Notes: generated from the letters alone by a model not told the origin. DNA of 64,000 bases from Pseudomonas piscis (GCF_009380155.1 NZ_WHUV01000001.1:1364001-1428000); one strand, 5' to 3'; numbered from the stretch's first letter, positions 17,255 through 27,100 are shown. Made by a program: numbers and translations.

Positions 17255-18661
17255 ATGGCAATCAAGGTTCTACTGGTTGAAGACGATCGCGCCCTGCGCG
17301 AGGCCCTGGCGGATACCCTCTTGCTGGCTGGCCATGACTACAAGGCCGTGGGCAGTGCCGAGGCGGCTCTGGAGGCTGCGTCGGCCGAGTCCTTCAGCCT
17401 GGTGGTCAGTGACGTCAACATGCCAGGCATGGATGGCCATCAGCTGCTTGGCCTGTTGCGCGCGCGCCAGCCACAACTGCCGGTATTGCTGATGACCGCC
17501 CATGGCGCGGTGGAGCGTGCGGTGGATGCCATGCGCCAAGGGGCCGCCGACTACCTGGTCAAGCCTTTCGAGCCCAGGGCGCTGCTCGACCTGGTGGCCC
17601 GCCATGCCTTGGGTTGCCCGGGGGCGGTGGAGGAGGAGGGGCCGATAGCCTTCGAGCCTGCCAGCATGCAGTTGCTGGAGTTGGCGACGCGGGTGGCACG
17701 CAGCGACTCCACCGTACTGATTTCCGGCGAGTCCGGCACAGGCAAGGAGGTGTTGGCGCGTTATATCCATCAGCATTCCCATCGTGCCGGGCAACCGTTC
17801 ATCGCCATCAACTGCGCGGCGATCCCCGACAACATGCTCGAGGCCACGTTGTTCGGCCATGAAAAGGGCTCGTTCACCGGCGCCATCGCTGCCCAGCCTG
17901 GCAAGTTCGAGCAGGCCGACGGCGGCACCATCCTGCTGGACGAGATCTCCGAGATGCCCCTGGGCCTGCAGGCCAAGTTGCTGCGAGTCCTGCAGGAGCG
18001 CGAAGTGGAGCGGGTCGGGGCGCGCAAGCCGATCAGCCTGGATATCAGGGTGGTGGCTACCACCAACCGTGACTTGGCGGGAGAAGTGGCCGCCGGCCGC
18101 TTCCGTGAAGACCTCTATTACCGCCTGTCGGTTTTCCCCCTGGCCTGGCGTCCATTGCGCGAGCGGCCTGCCGATATCTTGCCACTGGCCGAGCGCTTGC
18201 TGGTCAAGCACGTCAATAAAATGAAGCATGCCAGCGCCAAGCTGTCCGCCGAGGCCCGGGCCTGCCTGTTGGGTTATCCCTGGCCGGGCAATGTGCGGGA
18301 GCTGGACAACGCGTTGCAGCGAGCCTTGATCCTGCAGCAGGGAGGAGTGATCCGCCCGCAGGACTTCTGCCTGGCCGGTCCTGTGGCGTGCGCGCCATTG
18401 CCGGCGCTGGTCCCCGCAGGCCAGGTCGCGACGCCTGGCGTGGCGGGTGAAGCCGAGGTTGCGTTCCAGGAGCCGGGCGGCCTGGGCGACGATCTGCGAC
18501 GCCGGGAATTCCAGATGATCATCGATACCCTGCGCTCCGAGCGCGGGCGACGCAAGGAGGCGGCGGAGCGCCTGGGCATCAGTCCGCGCACGCTGCGTTA
18601 CAAGTTGGCGCAGATGCGTGACGCCGGGATGGATGTCGAGGCTTATCTGTTCGCTACTTGA
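17255..18661 (+). CDS. fleR: flagellar two-component response regulator, sigma-54 dependent
   Basis: A 468-residue NtrC-type regulator. The receiver domain has phospho-Asp53 (VSDVNMPGMDG) and Lys in LVKPFEPR near 103. The AAA+ domain has Walker A GESGTGKE and Walker B ILLDEISE; the RpoN-contact loop reads GSFTGA rather than GAFTGA. The C-terminal helix-turn-helix is RKEAAERLGISPRTLRYKLAQMR. It activates class III genes (hook, basal body). ATG 17255 follows GTGAAGG and aligns with the start of the receiver fold; an upstream in-frame ATG at 17198 lies inside fleS and is rejected. Confidence 0.95.
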   Translation: MAIKVLLVEDDRALREALADTLLLAGHDYKAVGSAEAALEAASAESFSLVVSDVNMPGMDGHQLLGLLRARQPQLPVLLMTAHGAVERAVDAMRQGAADYLVKPFEPRALLDLVARHALGCPGAVEEEGPIAFEPASMQLLELATRVARSDSTVLISGESGTGKEVLARYIHQHSHRAGQPFIAINCAAIPDNMLEATLFGHEKGSFTGAIAAQPGKFEQADGGTILLDEISEMPLGLQAKLLRVLQEREVERVGARKPISLDIRVVATTNRDLAGEVAAGRFREDLYYRLSVFPLAWRPLRERPADILPLAERLLVKHVNKMKHASAKLSAEARACLLGYPWPGNVRELDNALQRALILQQGGVIRPQDFCLAGPVACAPLPALVPAGQVATPGVAGEAEVAFQEPGGLGDDLRRREFQMIIDTLRSERGRRKEAAERLGISPRTLRYKLAQMRDAGMDVEAYLFAT

Positions 18662-18711
18662 TGAGTGATCTGCAAGGCCAGGATGGCTTTTGTGGGGTTG
18701 GGCCATGGAGC

Positions 18712-18727
18712 TGGCACCCTTGTTGCT
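18712..18727 (+). promoter_or_regulatory. sigma-54 promoter of fliE operon
   Basis: TGGCACCCTTGTTGCT: GG (18713-18714), ten bases, GC (18725-18726), with CAC and TT in place. It lies 62 bases before fliE and should drive fliEFGHIJ. Confidence 0.88.
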
Positions 18728-18788
18728 AACACCTCACTAACCGCGGAGTGAGCGTCAAAAAAATGCGGGTCGTCAGAGAGAGTGAGCC

Positions 18789-19115
18789 ATGAGCCAAGGT
18801 ATTGAATTTAATCGGTTGATGCTGGATATGCGGGCCATGCAAATGGACGCCATGTCGCAGCCAAAATCTGCCGCAGTAGCACAGGTCAGCGGTAGCAGCT
18901 TCGCTGATCTGCTTGGCCAGGCCGTGAACAAGGTCAACGACACCCAGCAGGCGTCCAATCAGCTGGCCAGTGCCTTCGAGATCGGCAAGAGCGGCGTCGA
19001 TCTGACGGACGTGATGATTTCCTCGCAAAAGGCCAGCGTGTCTTTTCAAGCCTTGACCCAGGTGCGTAACAAGCTGGTTCAAGCGTATCAAGACATCATG
19101 CAGATGCCGGTTTAA
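18789..19115 (+). CDS. fliE: flagellar hook-basal body protein FliE
   Basis: A 108-residue FliE, the junction between MS ring and proximal rod and the first rod protein exported. The conserved C-terminal half is visible: [27 protein letters not shown], then [35 protein letters not shown] (read in two segments). It is the first gene after the sigma-54 site and is followed 15 bases later by fliF. Confidence 0.96.
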   Translation: MSQGIEFNRLMLDMRAMQMDAMSQPKSAAVAQVSGSSFADLLGQAVNKVNDTQQASNQLASAFEIGKSGVDLTDVMISSQKASVSFQALTQVRNKLVQAYQDIMQMPV

Positions 19116-19130
19116 GGACGAGATTGAGTC

Positions 19131-20921
19131 ATGGCAGAAGCAGTCGCCGATAACGTACCGGCCAAGACCACGCCGCCGGTAGACGGGAAACCGCCGCTGT
19201 TCGGTTTGTCGTTCCTGGAAAACCTGTCCCAGATGACCATGTTGCGTCAGGTTGGCCTGTTGGTGGGCCTGGCCGCGAGCGTGGCGATCGGCTTCGCCGT
19301 GGTGTTGTGGTCCCAGCAGCCCGATTACCGGCCGCTTTACGGCAGCCTGGCGGGGATGGATGCCAAGCAGGTCATGGATACCCTGGCCTCTGCCGACATT
19401 CCCTACACCGTCGAGCCCAACTCCGGCGCTCTTCTGGTCAAGGCCGACGACCTGCCCCGGGCGCGCCTGAAGCTGGCCGCCGCTGGCGTGGCACCGGGCG
19501 ACGGCAATGTCGGTTTCGAGATCCTCGATAAAGACCAAGGCCTGGGCACCAGTCAGTTCATGGAGGCCACCCGTTATCGTCGTGGCCTGGAGGGCGAGCT
19601 GGCTCGGACCATCTCCAGCCTGAACAACGTCAAGGGCGCCCGGGTGCACCTGGCCATTCCGAAAAGCTCGGTATTCGTCCGTGATGAACGCAAGCCCAGC
19701 GCTTCGGTCTTGGTCGAGCTGTATTCCGGCCGCTCCCTGGAGCCTGGCCAGGTCATGGCCATCGTCAACCTGGTGGCTACCAGCGTCCCCGAATTGAGCA
19801 AGTCCCAGGTCACCGTGGTCGACCAGAAGGGCAACCTGCTGTCCGACCAGGCGGAAAACTCCGCGCTGACCATGGCCGGCAAGCAGTTCGACTACAGCCG
19901 CCGCATGGAAAGCATGCTGACCCAACGGGTGCACAACATCCTGCAACCAGTGCTGGGTAACGATCGCTACAAGGCCGAAGTCTCGGCCGATGTCGATTTC
20001 AGCGCGGTGGAGTCCACCTCCGAGCAGTTCAACCCCGACCAGCCGGCCCTGCGCAGCGAGCAGTCGGTCAACGAGCAGCGCTCCAGCAGCAATGGCCCGC
20101 AAGGCGTGCCTGGTGCCCTGAGCAACCAGCCGCCGTCGCCTGCTTCGGCTCCGCAAACCACCGGTGGCGCTACCGCCTCGGCCGGCATGGTGCAGCCAGG
20201 CCAGCCTTTGCTGGACGCCAACGGCCAGCAGGTAATGGATCCGGCCACCGGCCAGCCGATGCTGGCACCGTATCCGTCGGATAAGCGTCAACAATCCACC
20301 AAGAACTTCGAGCTCGACCGTTCCATCAGCCATACCAAGCAGCAGCAGGGTCGCCTGAACCGCCTGTCGGTGGCCGTGGTGGTGGACGATCAGGTCAAGG
20401 TCAACCCGGCCAATGGCGAAACCACCCGTGCGCCGTGGAGCGCCGACGAATTGGCGCGTTTCACTCGCCTGGTGCAGGACGCCGTGGGCTTCGACGCCAG
20501 CCGCGGTGACAGCGTCAGCGTGATCAACGTGCCGTTCTCCGCCGACCGTGGGGAAGTGGTCGCCGATATTCCGTTCTACTCGCAGCCCTGGTTCTGGGAC
20601 ATCGTCAAGCAAGTGCTGGGCGTGCTGTTCATCCTGGTGCTGGTGTTCGGGGTCTTGCGTCCGGTGCTCAACAACATCACCGGCGGCGGCAAGGGCAAGC
20701 AGCTGGCAGGCCTGGGCAGCGACGTCGAGCTGGGCGGCATGGGCGGCCTGGATGGCGAACTGGCCAACGATCGGGTCAGCCTCGGCGGTCCGCAAAGCAT
20801 CCTGCTGCCTAGCCCGAGCGAGGGTTATGACGCTCAGTTGAATGCAATCAAGAGTCTGGTGGCAGAAGACCCGGGTCGTGTGGCCCAGGTCGTGAAAGAG
20901 TGGATTAACGCAGATGAGTGA
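19131..20921 (+). CDS. fliF: flagellar MS-ring protein
   Basis: A 596-residue inner-membrane ring protein. Transmembrane helix 1 is near residues 40-60 (VGLLVGLAASVAIGFAVVLW). The YscJ-like periplasmic domain carries PDYRPLYGSLAGMDAKQV. A Pro/Ser/Gln-rich linker lies near 320-390, transmembrane helix 2 near 485-505 (VKQVLGVLFILVLVFGVL), and the cytoplasmic tail that binds FliG ends VAQVVKEWINADE. The last eight bases overlap fliG, so MS- and C-ring subunits are translationally coupled. Confidence 0.96.
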   Translation: MAEAVADNVPAKTTPPVDGKPPLFGLSFLENLSQMTMLRQVGLLVGLAASVAIGFAVVLWSQQPDYRPLYGSLAGMDAKQVMDTLASADIPYTVEPNSGALLVKADDLPRARLKLAAAGVAPGDGNVGFEILDKDQGLGTSQFMEATRYRRGLEGELARTISSLNNVKGARVHLAIPKSSVFVRDERKPSASVLVELYSGRSLEPGQVMAIVNLVATSVPELSKSQVTVVDQKGNLLSDQAENSALTMAGKQFDYSRRMESMLTQRVHNILQPVLGNDRYKAEVSADVDFSAVESTSEQFNPDQPALRSEQSVNEQRSSSNGPQGVPGALSNQPPSPASAPQTTGGATASAGMVQPGQPLLDANGQQVMDPATGQPMLAPYPSDKRQQSTKNFELDRSISHTKQQQGRLNRLSVAVVVDDQVKVNPANGETTRAPWSADELARFTRLVQDAVGFDASRGDSVSVINVPFSADRGEVVADIPFYSQPWFWDIVKQVLGVLFILVLVFGVLRPVLNNITGGGKGKQLAGLGSDVELGGMGGLDGELANDRVSLGGPQSILLPSPSEGYDAQLNAIKSLVAEDPGRVAQVVKEWINADE

Positions 20922-21933
20922 TAACCGAGCCGCTACCGCCAAACTGACCCGGGTCGACAAGGCCGCGATCCTGCTGCTGTCCCTGGGTTCCACCGATGCT
21001 GCGCAAGTGCTGCGCCACATGGGGCCCAAGGAGGTCCAGCGGGTAGGCGTGGCCATGGCCCAGATGGGTAACGTGCACCGTGAGCAGGTCGAGCAGGTGA
21101 TGAGCGAGTTCGTCGACATCGTCGGCGACCAGACCAGCCTCGGCGTAGGCTCCGACGACTATGTGCGCAAAATGCTCACCCAGGCCCTGGGCGAGGACAA
21201 GGCCAACGGCCTGATCGACCGTATCCTCCTGGGCGGCAACACCAGCGGCCTGGATAGCTTGAAGTGGATGGAGCCGCGGGCCGTGGCCGATGTGATCCGC
21301 TACGAACACCCGCAGATCCAGGCCATCGTGGTGGCCTACCTGGATCCGGACCAGGCGGGCGAGGTGTTGGGCAATTTCGACCACAAGGCGCGCCTGGACA
21401 TCATCCTGCGCGTTTCCTCGCTCAATACCGTGCAACCTGCGGCCCTGAAAGAGCTGAACCAGATCCTCGAGAAGCAGTTCTCCGGCAACTCCAACGCTTC
21501 GCGTACCACCCTGGGCGGTATCAAGCGTGCGGCCGACATCATGAACTTCCTCGACAGCTCGATCGAAGGCCAGCTGATGGATTCGATCCGCGAAGTGGAC
21601 GAAGACCTGTCCGGCCAGATCGAGGACCTGATGTTCGTCTTCAACAACCTGGCCGACGTCGACGACCGCGGTATCCAGGCGCTGTTGCGCGAGGTGTCTT
21701 CCGACGTACTGGTACTGGCCCTCAAGGGGTCGGACGAAGGGGTCAAGGAGAAGATCTTCAAGAACATGTCCAAGCGTGCCGCCGAGCTGCTGCGCGACGA
21801 CCTGGAAGCCAAGGGCCCGGTACGCGTCAGCGACGTGGAGACCGCGCAGAAGGAAATCCTCACCATTGCCCGCCGTATGGCCGAAGCCGGAGAAATCGTC
21901 CTCGGCGGGAAGGGCGGCGAAGAAATGATCTAA
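20914..21933 (+). CDS. fliG: flagellar motor switch protein FliG
   Basis: A 339-residue C-ring protein that contacts FliF, FliM and the stators. The middle domain shows the EHPQ motif at residues 131-134. The C-terminal torque domain has LMFVFNNLADVDDRGIQ and LREVSSDVLVLALKGS with the charged residues of helix 5. Length is normal. It overlaps fliF by eight bases. Confidence 0.97.
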   Translation: MSDNRAATAKLTRVDKAAILLLSLGSTDAAQVLRHMGPKEVQRVGVAMAQMGNVHREQVEQVMSEFVDIVGDQTSLGVGSDDYVRKMLTQALGEDKANGLIDRILLGGNTSGLDSLKWMEPRAVADVIRYEHPQIQAIVVAYLDPDQAGEVLGNFDHKARLDIILRVSSLNTVQPAALKELNQILEKQFSGNSNASRTTLGGIKRAADIMNFLDSSIEGQLMDSIREVDEDLSGQIEDLMFVFNNLADVDDRGIQALLREVSSDVLVLALKGSDEGVKEKIFKNMSKRAAELLRDDLEAKGPVRVSDVETAQKEILTIARRMAEAGEIVLGGKGGEEMI

Positions 21934-21942
21934 GGTCGCTTT

Positions 21943-22788
21943 ATGTCGTCCAGCAGTGATGAAACCCAGAGCGGCCTGATCCGTGCTCGGGACGTGGAGG
22001 GTTTCGACATCTGGGCATTGCCCAGCTTCGACCCGGAACCCGAGCCCGAGCCGGAACCGGAGCCAGAGGAAGTCGAGGAAGAAATCGAGGAGGTGCCGCT
22101 GGAGGAAGTCCAGCCACTGACCCTCGAGGAACTCGAGAGCATTCGCCAGGAAGCCTATAACGAAGGTTTCGCCACCGGCGAGCGCGAGGGCTTCCACAGC
22201 ACCACGCTCAAGGTCCGGCAGGAAGCCGAAGTCGCGCTGAACGCCAAATTGCAGGCGCTCGAGCTGCTGATGGGCAACTTGTTCGAGCCGATCGCCGAGC
22301 AAGATACCCAGATCGAGAAAACCCTGGTGGACCTGGTCAGGCATATCGCCCGCCAGGTGATCCAGCGCGAACTGGCGATGGACTCCAGCCAGATCGAGCA
22401 CGTGATGCGCGAGGCCCTCAAGCTGCTGCCCCTGGGCGTTGGCAACGTGCGGCTCTACATCAATCCGCAGGACTTCGAACAGGTCAAGAGCCTGCGCGAC
22501 CGGCATGAGGAAAGCTGGCGCATCGTCGAGGACGAGTCACTGCTGCCGGGCGGTTGCCGGGTCGAGACCGAGCACAGCCGCATCGATGCCAGCGTCGAGA
22601 CCCGGATTACCCAGGCCATGGACCAGCTCTTCGATCAACTGCACGAGCAATCGCTGCACCCGGCGTCGGCGGACCTGAGCCTGGAGCTCGGCCCGCGCAC
22701 TCCGGACCTGCCGCAGGCGGCGGTCGATCCTGACGCCGACTCGGATGCCGGGCAGTCCGAGCCCGCAGGCCCCGACCATGCGTCTTGA
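21943..22788 (+). CDS. fliH: flagellar export ATPase regulator FliH
   Basis: A 281-residue FliH, which tethers the FliI ATPase to the C-ring. A striking Glu/Pro run ([20 protein letters not shown], about residues 30-50) precedes the coiled-coil, which has the [12 protein letters not shown] small-xxx-small pattern. The C-terminal FliI-binding globular part includes [15 protein letters not shown] and [18 protein letters not shown]. It overlaps fliI by 11 bases. Confidence 0.95.
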   Translation: MSSSSDETQSGLIRARDVEGFDIWALPSFDPEPEPEPEPEPEEVEEEIEEVPLEEVQPLTLEELESIRQEAYNEGFATGEREGFHSTTLKVRQEAEVALNAKLQALELLMGNLFEPIAEQDTQIEKTLVDLVRHIARQVIQRELAMDSSQIEHVMREALKLLPLGVGNVRLYINPQDFEQVKSLRDRHEESWRIVEDESLLPGGCRVETEHSRIDASVETRITQAMDQLFDQLHEQSLHPASADLSLELGPRTPDLPQAAVDPDADSDAGQSEPAGPDHAS

Positions 22789-24136
22789 GCGCACCAGCTT
22801 CGGCAAGCGCCTGGGCGGCTACGCCGAGGCGATCGCACTGCCGGGTCAGCCGATCCTCGAAGGGCGCCTGCTGCGCATGGTCGGCCTGACCCTGGAGGCC
22901 GAAGGCCTGCGGGCCGCCATGGGTACTCGCTGCCTGGTGATCAACGATGACAGCTACCATCCGGTCCAGGTCGAAGCCGAGGTCATGGGCTTCTCCGGGA
23001 GCAAGGTCTTCCTGATGCCGGTGGGCAGCGTCGCCGGGATCGCCCCGGGCGCGCGGGTAGTGCCTTTGGCCGACACCGGGCGCCTGCCCATGGGCATGAG
23101 CATGCTTGGCCGGGTGCTGGACGGCGCCGGCCGGGCGCTGGATGGCAAGGGCGGTATGCGCGCCGAGGACTGGGTGCCCATGGATGGTCCGACCATCAAC
23201 CCGCTCAACCGTGATCCCATCAGCCAGCCGCTGGATGTGGGCATTCGCAGCATCAACGGTTTATTGACGGTGGGTCGCGGCCAGCGCCTGGGTCTCTTCG
23301 CCGGTACCGGCGTGGGCAAGAGTGTGCTGCTGGGGATGATGACCCGCTTCACCGAGGCCGACATCATCGTGGTCGGGCTGATCGGCGAGCGGGGCCGCGA
23401 GGTCAAGGAGTTCATCGAGCATATCCTCGGCGAGGAAGGGCTCAAGCGCTCGGTGGTGGTGGCCTCGCCAGCCGACGACGCGCCGTTGATGCGCCTGCGT
23501 GCGGCGATGTACTGCACGCGGATCGCCGAATACTTTCGTGACAAGGGCAAGAATGTCCTGTTGCTGATGGATTCTTTGACCCGTTTCGCCCAGGCCCAGC
23601 GGGAAATCGCCCTGGCGATCGGCGAGCCACCGGCGACCAAGGGTTATCCGCCGTCGGTGTTCGCCAAGCTGCCCAAGCTGGTGGAGCGTGCGGGCAACGC
23701 CGAGGCCGGTGGCGGTTCGATCACCGCCTTCTATACCGTGCTGTCCGAAGGCGACGACCAGCAGGATCCGATCGCCGACTCCGCCCGAGGCGTGCTCGAC
23801 GGGCATATCGTGCTGTCCCGGCGTCTGGCCGAGGAGGGGCATTACCCGGCGATCGACATCGAGGCTTCCATCAGCCGGGTCATGCCGGCGGTGATCAGCC
23901 CCGAAAACATGGGACGGGCCCAGTATTTCAAGCAGCTGTGGTCGCGTTACCAGCAGGCTCGCGACCTGATCAGCGTCGGTGCCTACGTCGCCGGTGGCGA
24001 CCGCGACACCGATACCGCGATTTCCCTGCATCCGGCGATGGTGGCCTACTTGCGCCAGGGGCTGAACGACAACGTCAGCCTGGGCCATAGCCAGACCCAT
24101 CTGGAGATGCTGTTCTCCCAGATCGCGGGCGGGTAA
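22778..24136 (+). CDS. fliI: flagellum-specific export ATPase
   Basis: A 452-residue F1-beta-like ATPase for type III flagellar export. Walker A is GTGVGKS near residue 176; the catalytic [13 protein letters not shown] and Walker [17 protein letters not shown] are present, with the conserved [14 protein letters not shown] following. ATG 22778 gives the usual family length; an in-frame ATG 11 codons earlier lies further inside fliH. It hands substrates to the FlhA/FlhB gate. Confidence 0.97.
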   Translation: MRLERTSFGKRLGGYAEAIALPGQPILEGRLLRMVGLTLEAEGLRAAMGTRCLVINDDSYHPVQVEAEVMGFSGSKVFLMPVGSVAGIAPGARVVPLADTGRLPMGMSMLGRVLDGAGRALDGKGGMRAEDWVPMDGPTINPLNRDPISQPLDVGIRSINGLLTVGRGQRLGLFAGTGVGKSVLLGMMTRFTEADIIVVGLIGERGREVKEFIEHILGEEGLKRSVVVASPADDAPLMRLRAAMYCTRIAEYFRDKGKNVLLLMDSLTRFAQAQREIALAIGEPPATKGYPPSVFAKLPKLVERAGNAEAGGGSITAFYTVLSEGDDQQDPIADSARGVLDGHIVLSRRLAEEGHYPAIDIEASISRVMPAVISPENMGRAQYFKQLWSRYQQARDLISVGAYVAGGDRDTDTAISLHPAMVAYLRQGLNDNVSLGHSQTHLEMLFSQIAGG

Positions 24137-24142
24137 CCGATC

Positions 24143-24592
24143 ATGGCCGATAGCCGTGCGGCGCGCCTGGCGCCGGTGGTGGACATGGCGGAAAGCGCCG
24201 AGCGCACCGCCGCCCAGCGCCTGGAGTACTTCCATGGCCAGGTGCGGGTCGCCGAGAGCAAGCTGGGCGACCTGGAGCGTTTTCGCAACGATTACCAGGA
24301 ACAGTGGGTCGAGCGCGGCAAGCTTGGGGTTTCCGGTCACTGGTTGCTGAACTACCAGTTCTTTCTTGGCCAGCTGGATACCGCCGTGGGCCAGCAGCGC
24401 CAGAGCCTGGCCTGGCACCAGAACAATCTCGATCGTGCCCGCGAGGCCTGGCAGCAGGCCTATGCCCGGGTCGAAGGCCTGCGCAAGCTGGTGCAGCGCT
24501 ACATCGACGAGGCCCGGGTCCTGGAAGACAAGCGCGAGCAGAAGTTGCTGGACGAACTGTCCCAGCGTTTACCCCGGCAATCCCCCTACTGA
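24143..24592 (+). CDS. fliJ: flagellar export protein FliJ
   Basis: A 149-residue, almost fully alpha-helical coiled coil (VVDMAESAERTAAQRLEYF; VAESKLGDLERFRNDYQEQW; VEGLRKLVQRYIDEARVLED). FliJ is the gamma-like stalk linking FliI to FlhA and recycles chaperones. It starts six bases after fliI and is the last gene of the fliE operon. Confidence 0.93.
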   Translation: MADSRAARLAPVVDMAESAERTAAQRLEYFHGQVRVAESKLGDLERFRNDYQEQWVERGKLGVSGHWLLNYQFFLGQLDTAVGQQRQSLAWHQNNLDRAREAWQQAYARVEGLRKLVQRYIDEARVLEDKREQKLLDELSQRLPRQSPY

Positions 24593-24679
24593 TACGACGG
24601 ATTTTTTCCCTGCAGGTTGTTCGGCTGTCCAGTGGGTGCTAAACCTTCTACACGTCGCCAATGACAAGGAAGCAGTCTC

Positions 24680-24985
24680 ATGTCGGTCGTTACAGAAATA
24701 TCCCCGGACGGGCAGAAACTCACGATTTCGATCAAGGGTCGTTTCGATTTCGGGCGGCACCAGGAATTTCGTGAATCCTACGAACGGCTCAACAAGACGC
24801 CGGAGTCCATCGTGGTGGATCTCAAGGAAGCCACCTATCTCGATAGTTCGGCCCTGGGCATGCTGTTGCTGCTGCGCGACCACGCCGGTGGCGACAATGC
24901 CGATGTCCGGGTGATCAACAGCAATTCGGACGTGCGCAAGATCCTCGCCATCTCCAATTTCGACAAGCTGTTCGATATCAGTTGA
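24680..24985 (+). CDS. hsbA: STAS-domain anti-sigma factor antagonist HsbA
   Basis: A 101-residue single STAS domain. The phosphoacceptor motif YLDSSALGML places the conserved Ser at residue 56, as in P. aeruginosa HsbA. In that species HsbA, dephosphorylated by HsbR, sequesters the anti-sigma factor FlgM or the diguanylate cyclase HsbD, tying swimming to biofilm choice. AAGGAAG lies about 8 bases upstream of the ATG. The next gene starts at the stop codon. Confidence 0.9.
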   Translation: MSVVTEISPDGQKLTISIKGRFDFGRHQEFRESYERLNKTPESIVVDLKEATYLDSSALGMLLLLRDHAGGDNADVRVINSNSDVRKILAISNFDKLFDIS

Positions 24986-24990
24986 GCGGT

Positions 24991-26697
24991 ATGCGGTCGA
25001 TGACCGAGTCCTTGTGCGTGCTGATCGCCGAAGATGGCGCAGCCGATCGCATGCTGCTGTCCAGTATCGTCCGGCGCCAGGGGCACCAGGTGCTGGCGGC
25101 GAGCAATGGCGCCGAAGCGCTGGAACTGTTCCAGCGTGAGCGTCCGCATATCGTGCTGATGGATGCGATGATGCCGGTGATGGACGGGTTCGAGGCCGCG
25201 CGGCGGATTCGCGACCTGGCCGGCGAGGCCTTGGTGCCGATCATCTTCCTGACTTCCCTGAGTGAAGGGGAGGCGCTGGCCCGTTGCCTGGAGGCTGGGG
25301 GCGACGATTTTCTGGCGAAGCCCTACAACCCGGTGATCCTGGCCGCCAAGATCAACGCCATGGACCGCCTGCGGCGCTTGCAGGACACGGTGTTGCGCCA
25401 GCGCGACCAGATCACCCGTCACCATGACTACCTGCTCAATGAGCAGCGGGTGGCCAAGGCGGTGTTCGACAAGGTCGCCCACTCCGGTTGCCTGGACGCT
25501 CCGAACATCCGTTACCTGCAATCGCCCTATGCCCTGTTCAATGGCGACCTGTTGCTGGCTGCCTATACCCCGGCCGGGGACATGCATGTGCTGCTCGGCG
25601 ACTTTACCGGCCACGGCCTGCCGGCAGCGGTGGGCGCCATGCCCCTGGCCGAGGTGTTCTATGGCATGACCGCCAAGGGTTATGGCCTGCCGGAAACCCT
25701 GCGGGAGATGAACGCCAAGCTCAAGCGCATCCTGCCGGTGGACATGTTCTGCTGCGCGACCATGGTCTGCCTGAGTGTCCAGCGGCGCTCCCTGGAGGTC
25801 TGGAACGGCGGCATGCCCGAGGGATACCTGTATGCATGCGCCAGTGGCGGGCGTACGCCCCTGGTATCCCGCCACCTGCCGCTGGGAGTGCTGAGCGCCG
25901 AGGTCTTCGAGGATCGCACCGAGGTGTTTCCCATGGTGCCGGGCGATCGGGTGTTCTTGCTCTCCGACGGGGTGATCGATACCTGCAATGCTGCCGAGGA
26001 GCTGTTCGGTGTGCAGCGTTTGCAGCAGGTCTTCGCTGCCAATCGGCACGCGCAGCATCTGCTCGACGAGGTGCGCCAGGCCCTGGAGGATTTCGGCGGC
26101 CAGGCCCGGGACGACCTGAGCATGGTCGAGGTCAGCCTGCCGGAGTTGGCCGAGCTGGCGCCGCCGGCACTGGTGTATTCCGACAGCGGCCAGTCGTGCC
26201 CCCTGGACTGGTCGGTGAGCTTCGAATTCCGGGCCCAGACCCTCAAGCGCTTCAATCCCTTGCCTTACCTGTTGCAGTTATTGCTGGAGGTCCACGGCCT
26301 GCGCTCCCAGAGCGGAGCCTTGTACAGCGTGCTCGCCGAGCTCTATTCCAATGCCCTGGAGCATGGCGTGCTCAAGCTCGACTCACGGCTCAAGCGCGAT
26401 GCCGAAGGTTTCACCCGCTACTATCGGGAGCGTACTTGCCGCCTGGATGAGCTGCGCGACGGCTTCGTCCGCGTCCACCTGCGGGTCGAGCCGCTGGAGA
26501 CGGGAGGGCGCCTGACCGTGCGGGTCGAGGACAGCGGCGAAGGTTTCGACGTGGCGGCGGTGATGGCCCGGCCCAGCGATATCGGGCGCCTGTCCGGACG
26601 TGGGGTCAGCCTGATCCGCCAGATGAGCCGCCAGGCACAGTGGGCGGACGACGGACGTAGCGTCTGCGTGGAGTTTTCCTGGGAGGCTCTGGCATAA
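24991..26697 (+). CDS. hsbR: response regulator with PP2C phosphatase and anti-sigma kinase domains HsbR
   Basis: A 568-residue three-domain protein. The receiver (1-125) has phospho-Asp58 in VLMDAMMPVMDG and Lys in LAKPYNPV. A linker coiled coil follows. The SpoIIE/PP2C phosphatase (about 175-385) has GDFTGHGLPAA and LLSDGVID. The C-terminal HATPase_c anti-sigma-type kinase (about 430-568) has ELYSNALEHG and VEDSGEGFD. It receives phosphate from HptB and controls the HsbA phosphorylation state. The start is ambiguous: TTG 24982, ATG 24991 or ATG 25000; 24991 is a compromise. Confidence 0.9.
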   Translation: MRSMTESLCVLIAEDGAADRMLLSSIVRRQGHQVLAASNGAEALELFQRERPHIVLMDAMMPVMDGFEAARRIRDLAGEALVPIIFLTSLSEGEALARCLEAGGDDFLAKPYNPVILAAKINAMDRLRRLQDTVLRQRDQITRHHDYLLNEQRVAKAVFDKVAHSGCLDAPNIRYLQSPYALFNGDLLLAAYTPAGDMHVLLGDFTGHGLPAAVGAMPLAEVFYGMTAKGYGLPETLREMNAKLKRILPVDMFCCATMVCLSVQRRSLEVWNGGMPEGYLYACASGGRTPLVSRHLPLGVLSAEVFEDRTEVFPMVPGDRVFLLSDGVIDTCNAAEELFGVQRLQQVFAANRHAQHLLDEVRQALEDFGGQARDDLSMVEVSLPELAELAPPALVYSDSGQSCPLDWSVSFEFRAQTLKRFNPLPYLLQLLLEVHGLRSQSGALYSVLAELYSNALEHGVLKLDSRLKRDAEGFTRYYRERTCRLDELRDGFVRVHLRVEPLETGGRLTVRVEDSGEGFDVAAVMARPSDIGRLSGRGVSLIRQMSRQAQWADDGRSVCVEFSWEALA

Positions 26698-26727
26698 TTT
26701 CCAGGTTCTTGATCAAGGAGTGAACAA

Positions 26728-27069
26728 GTGGCTGAGATCCATCTGGACCACACTGTGCTCAACGCATTGCAGGAAGTCATGGAGGACGAGTATCCCGTCC
26801 TGCTGGATACCTTCGTCTGCGATTCCGAGGAGCGGGTGCGCTTGCTGCACAAATCCGAGGACAGCATCCAACTGGCCGCCGCCGCCCATAGCCTCAAGGG
26901 CAGCAGCAGCAACATGGGCGCCATTCGCCTGGCCGAGCTGTGCCATCAACTGGAGTTGCGTGCCGCCCGTTCGGGTGATGATGTGCGCGAGCTGGTGGGC
27001 GCCATCGACGGTGAGTTCGCCATTGTCCGGCGGCTGTGTGAGCAGGAGCTGCAGCGCTTCCATTGCTGA
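26728..27069 (+). CDS. hptB: histidine phosphotransfer protein HptB
   Basis: A 113-residue Hpt domain with the phosphoacceptor His54 in AHSLKGSSSNMGA. In P. aeruginosa HptB relays phosphate from several hybrid kinases to HsbR. The start is a GTG preceded by AAGGAG at 7 bases. It closes the hsbA-hsbR-hptB trio, which lies here inside the flagellar cluster between fliJ and fliK. Confidence 0.93.
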   Translation: MAEIHLDHTVLNALQEVMEDEYPVLLDTFVCDSEERVRLLHKSEDSIQLAAAAHSLKGSSSNMGAIRLAELCHQLELRAARSGDDVRELVGAIDGEFAIVRRLCEQELQRFHC

Positions 27070-27100
27070 GGGCAGTATTTTTACCCACGCTTTATAGAAC

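Noticed and set aside
18726..21119. 797-residue minus-strand open frame opposite fliEFG
   Set aside because: A shadow of high-GC coding on the plus strand; composition is His/Gln/Leu-skewed and no motif is seen. Similar long antisense frames opposite flhA, cheA, ccmF and others were treated the same way.
24640..24664. FliA promoter before hsbA (TAAACCTT ... GCCAATGA)
   Set aside because: Spacer is 9 instead of 11 bases and the -10 lacks the CGATA core.
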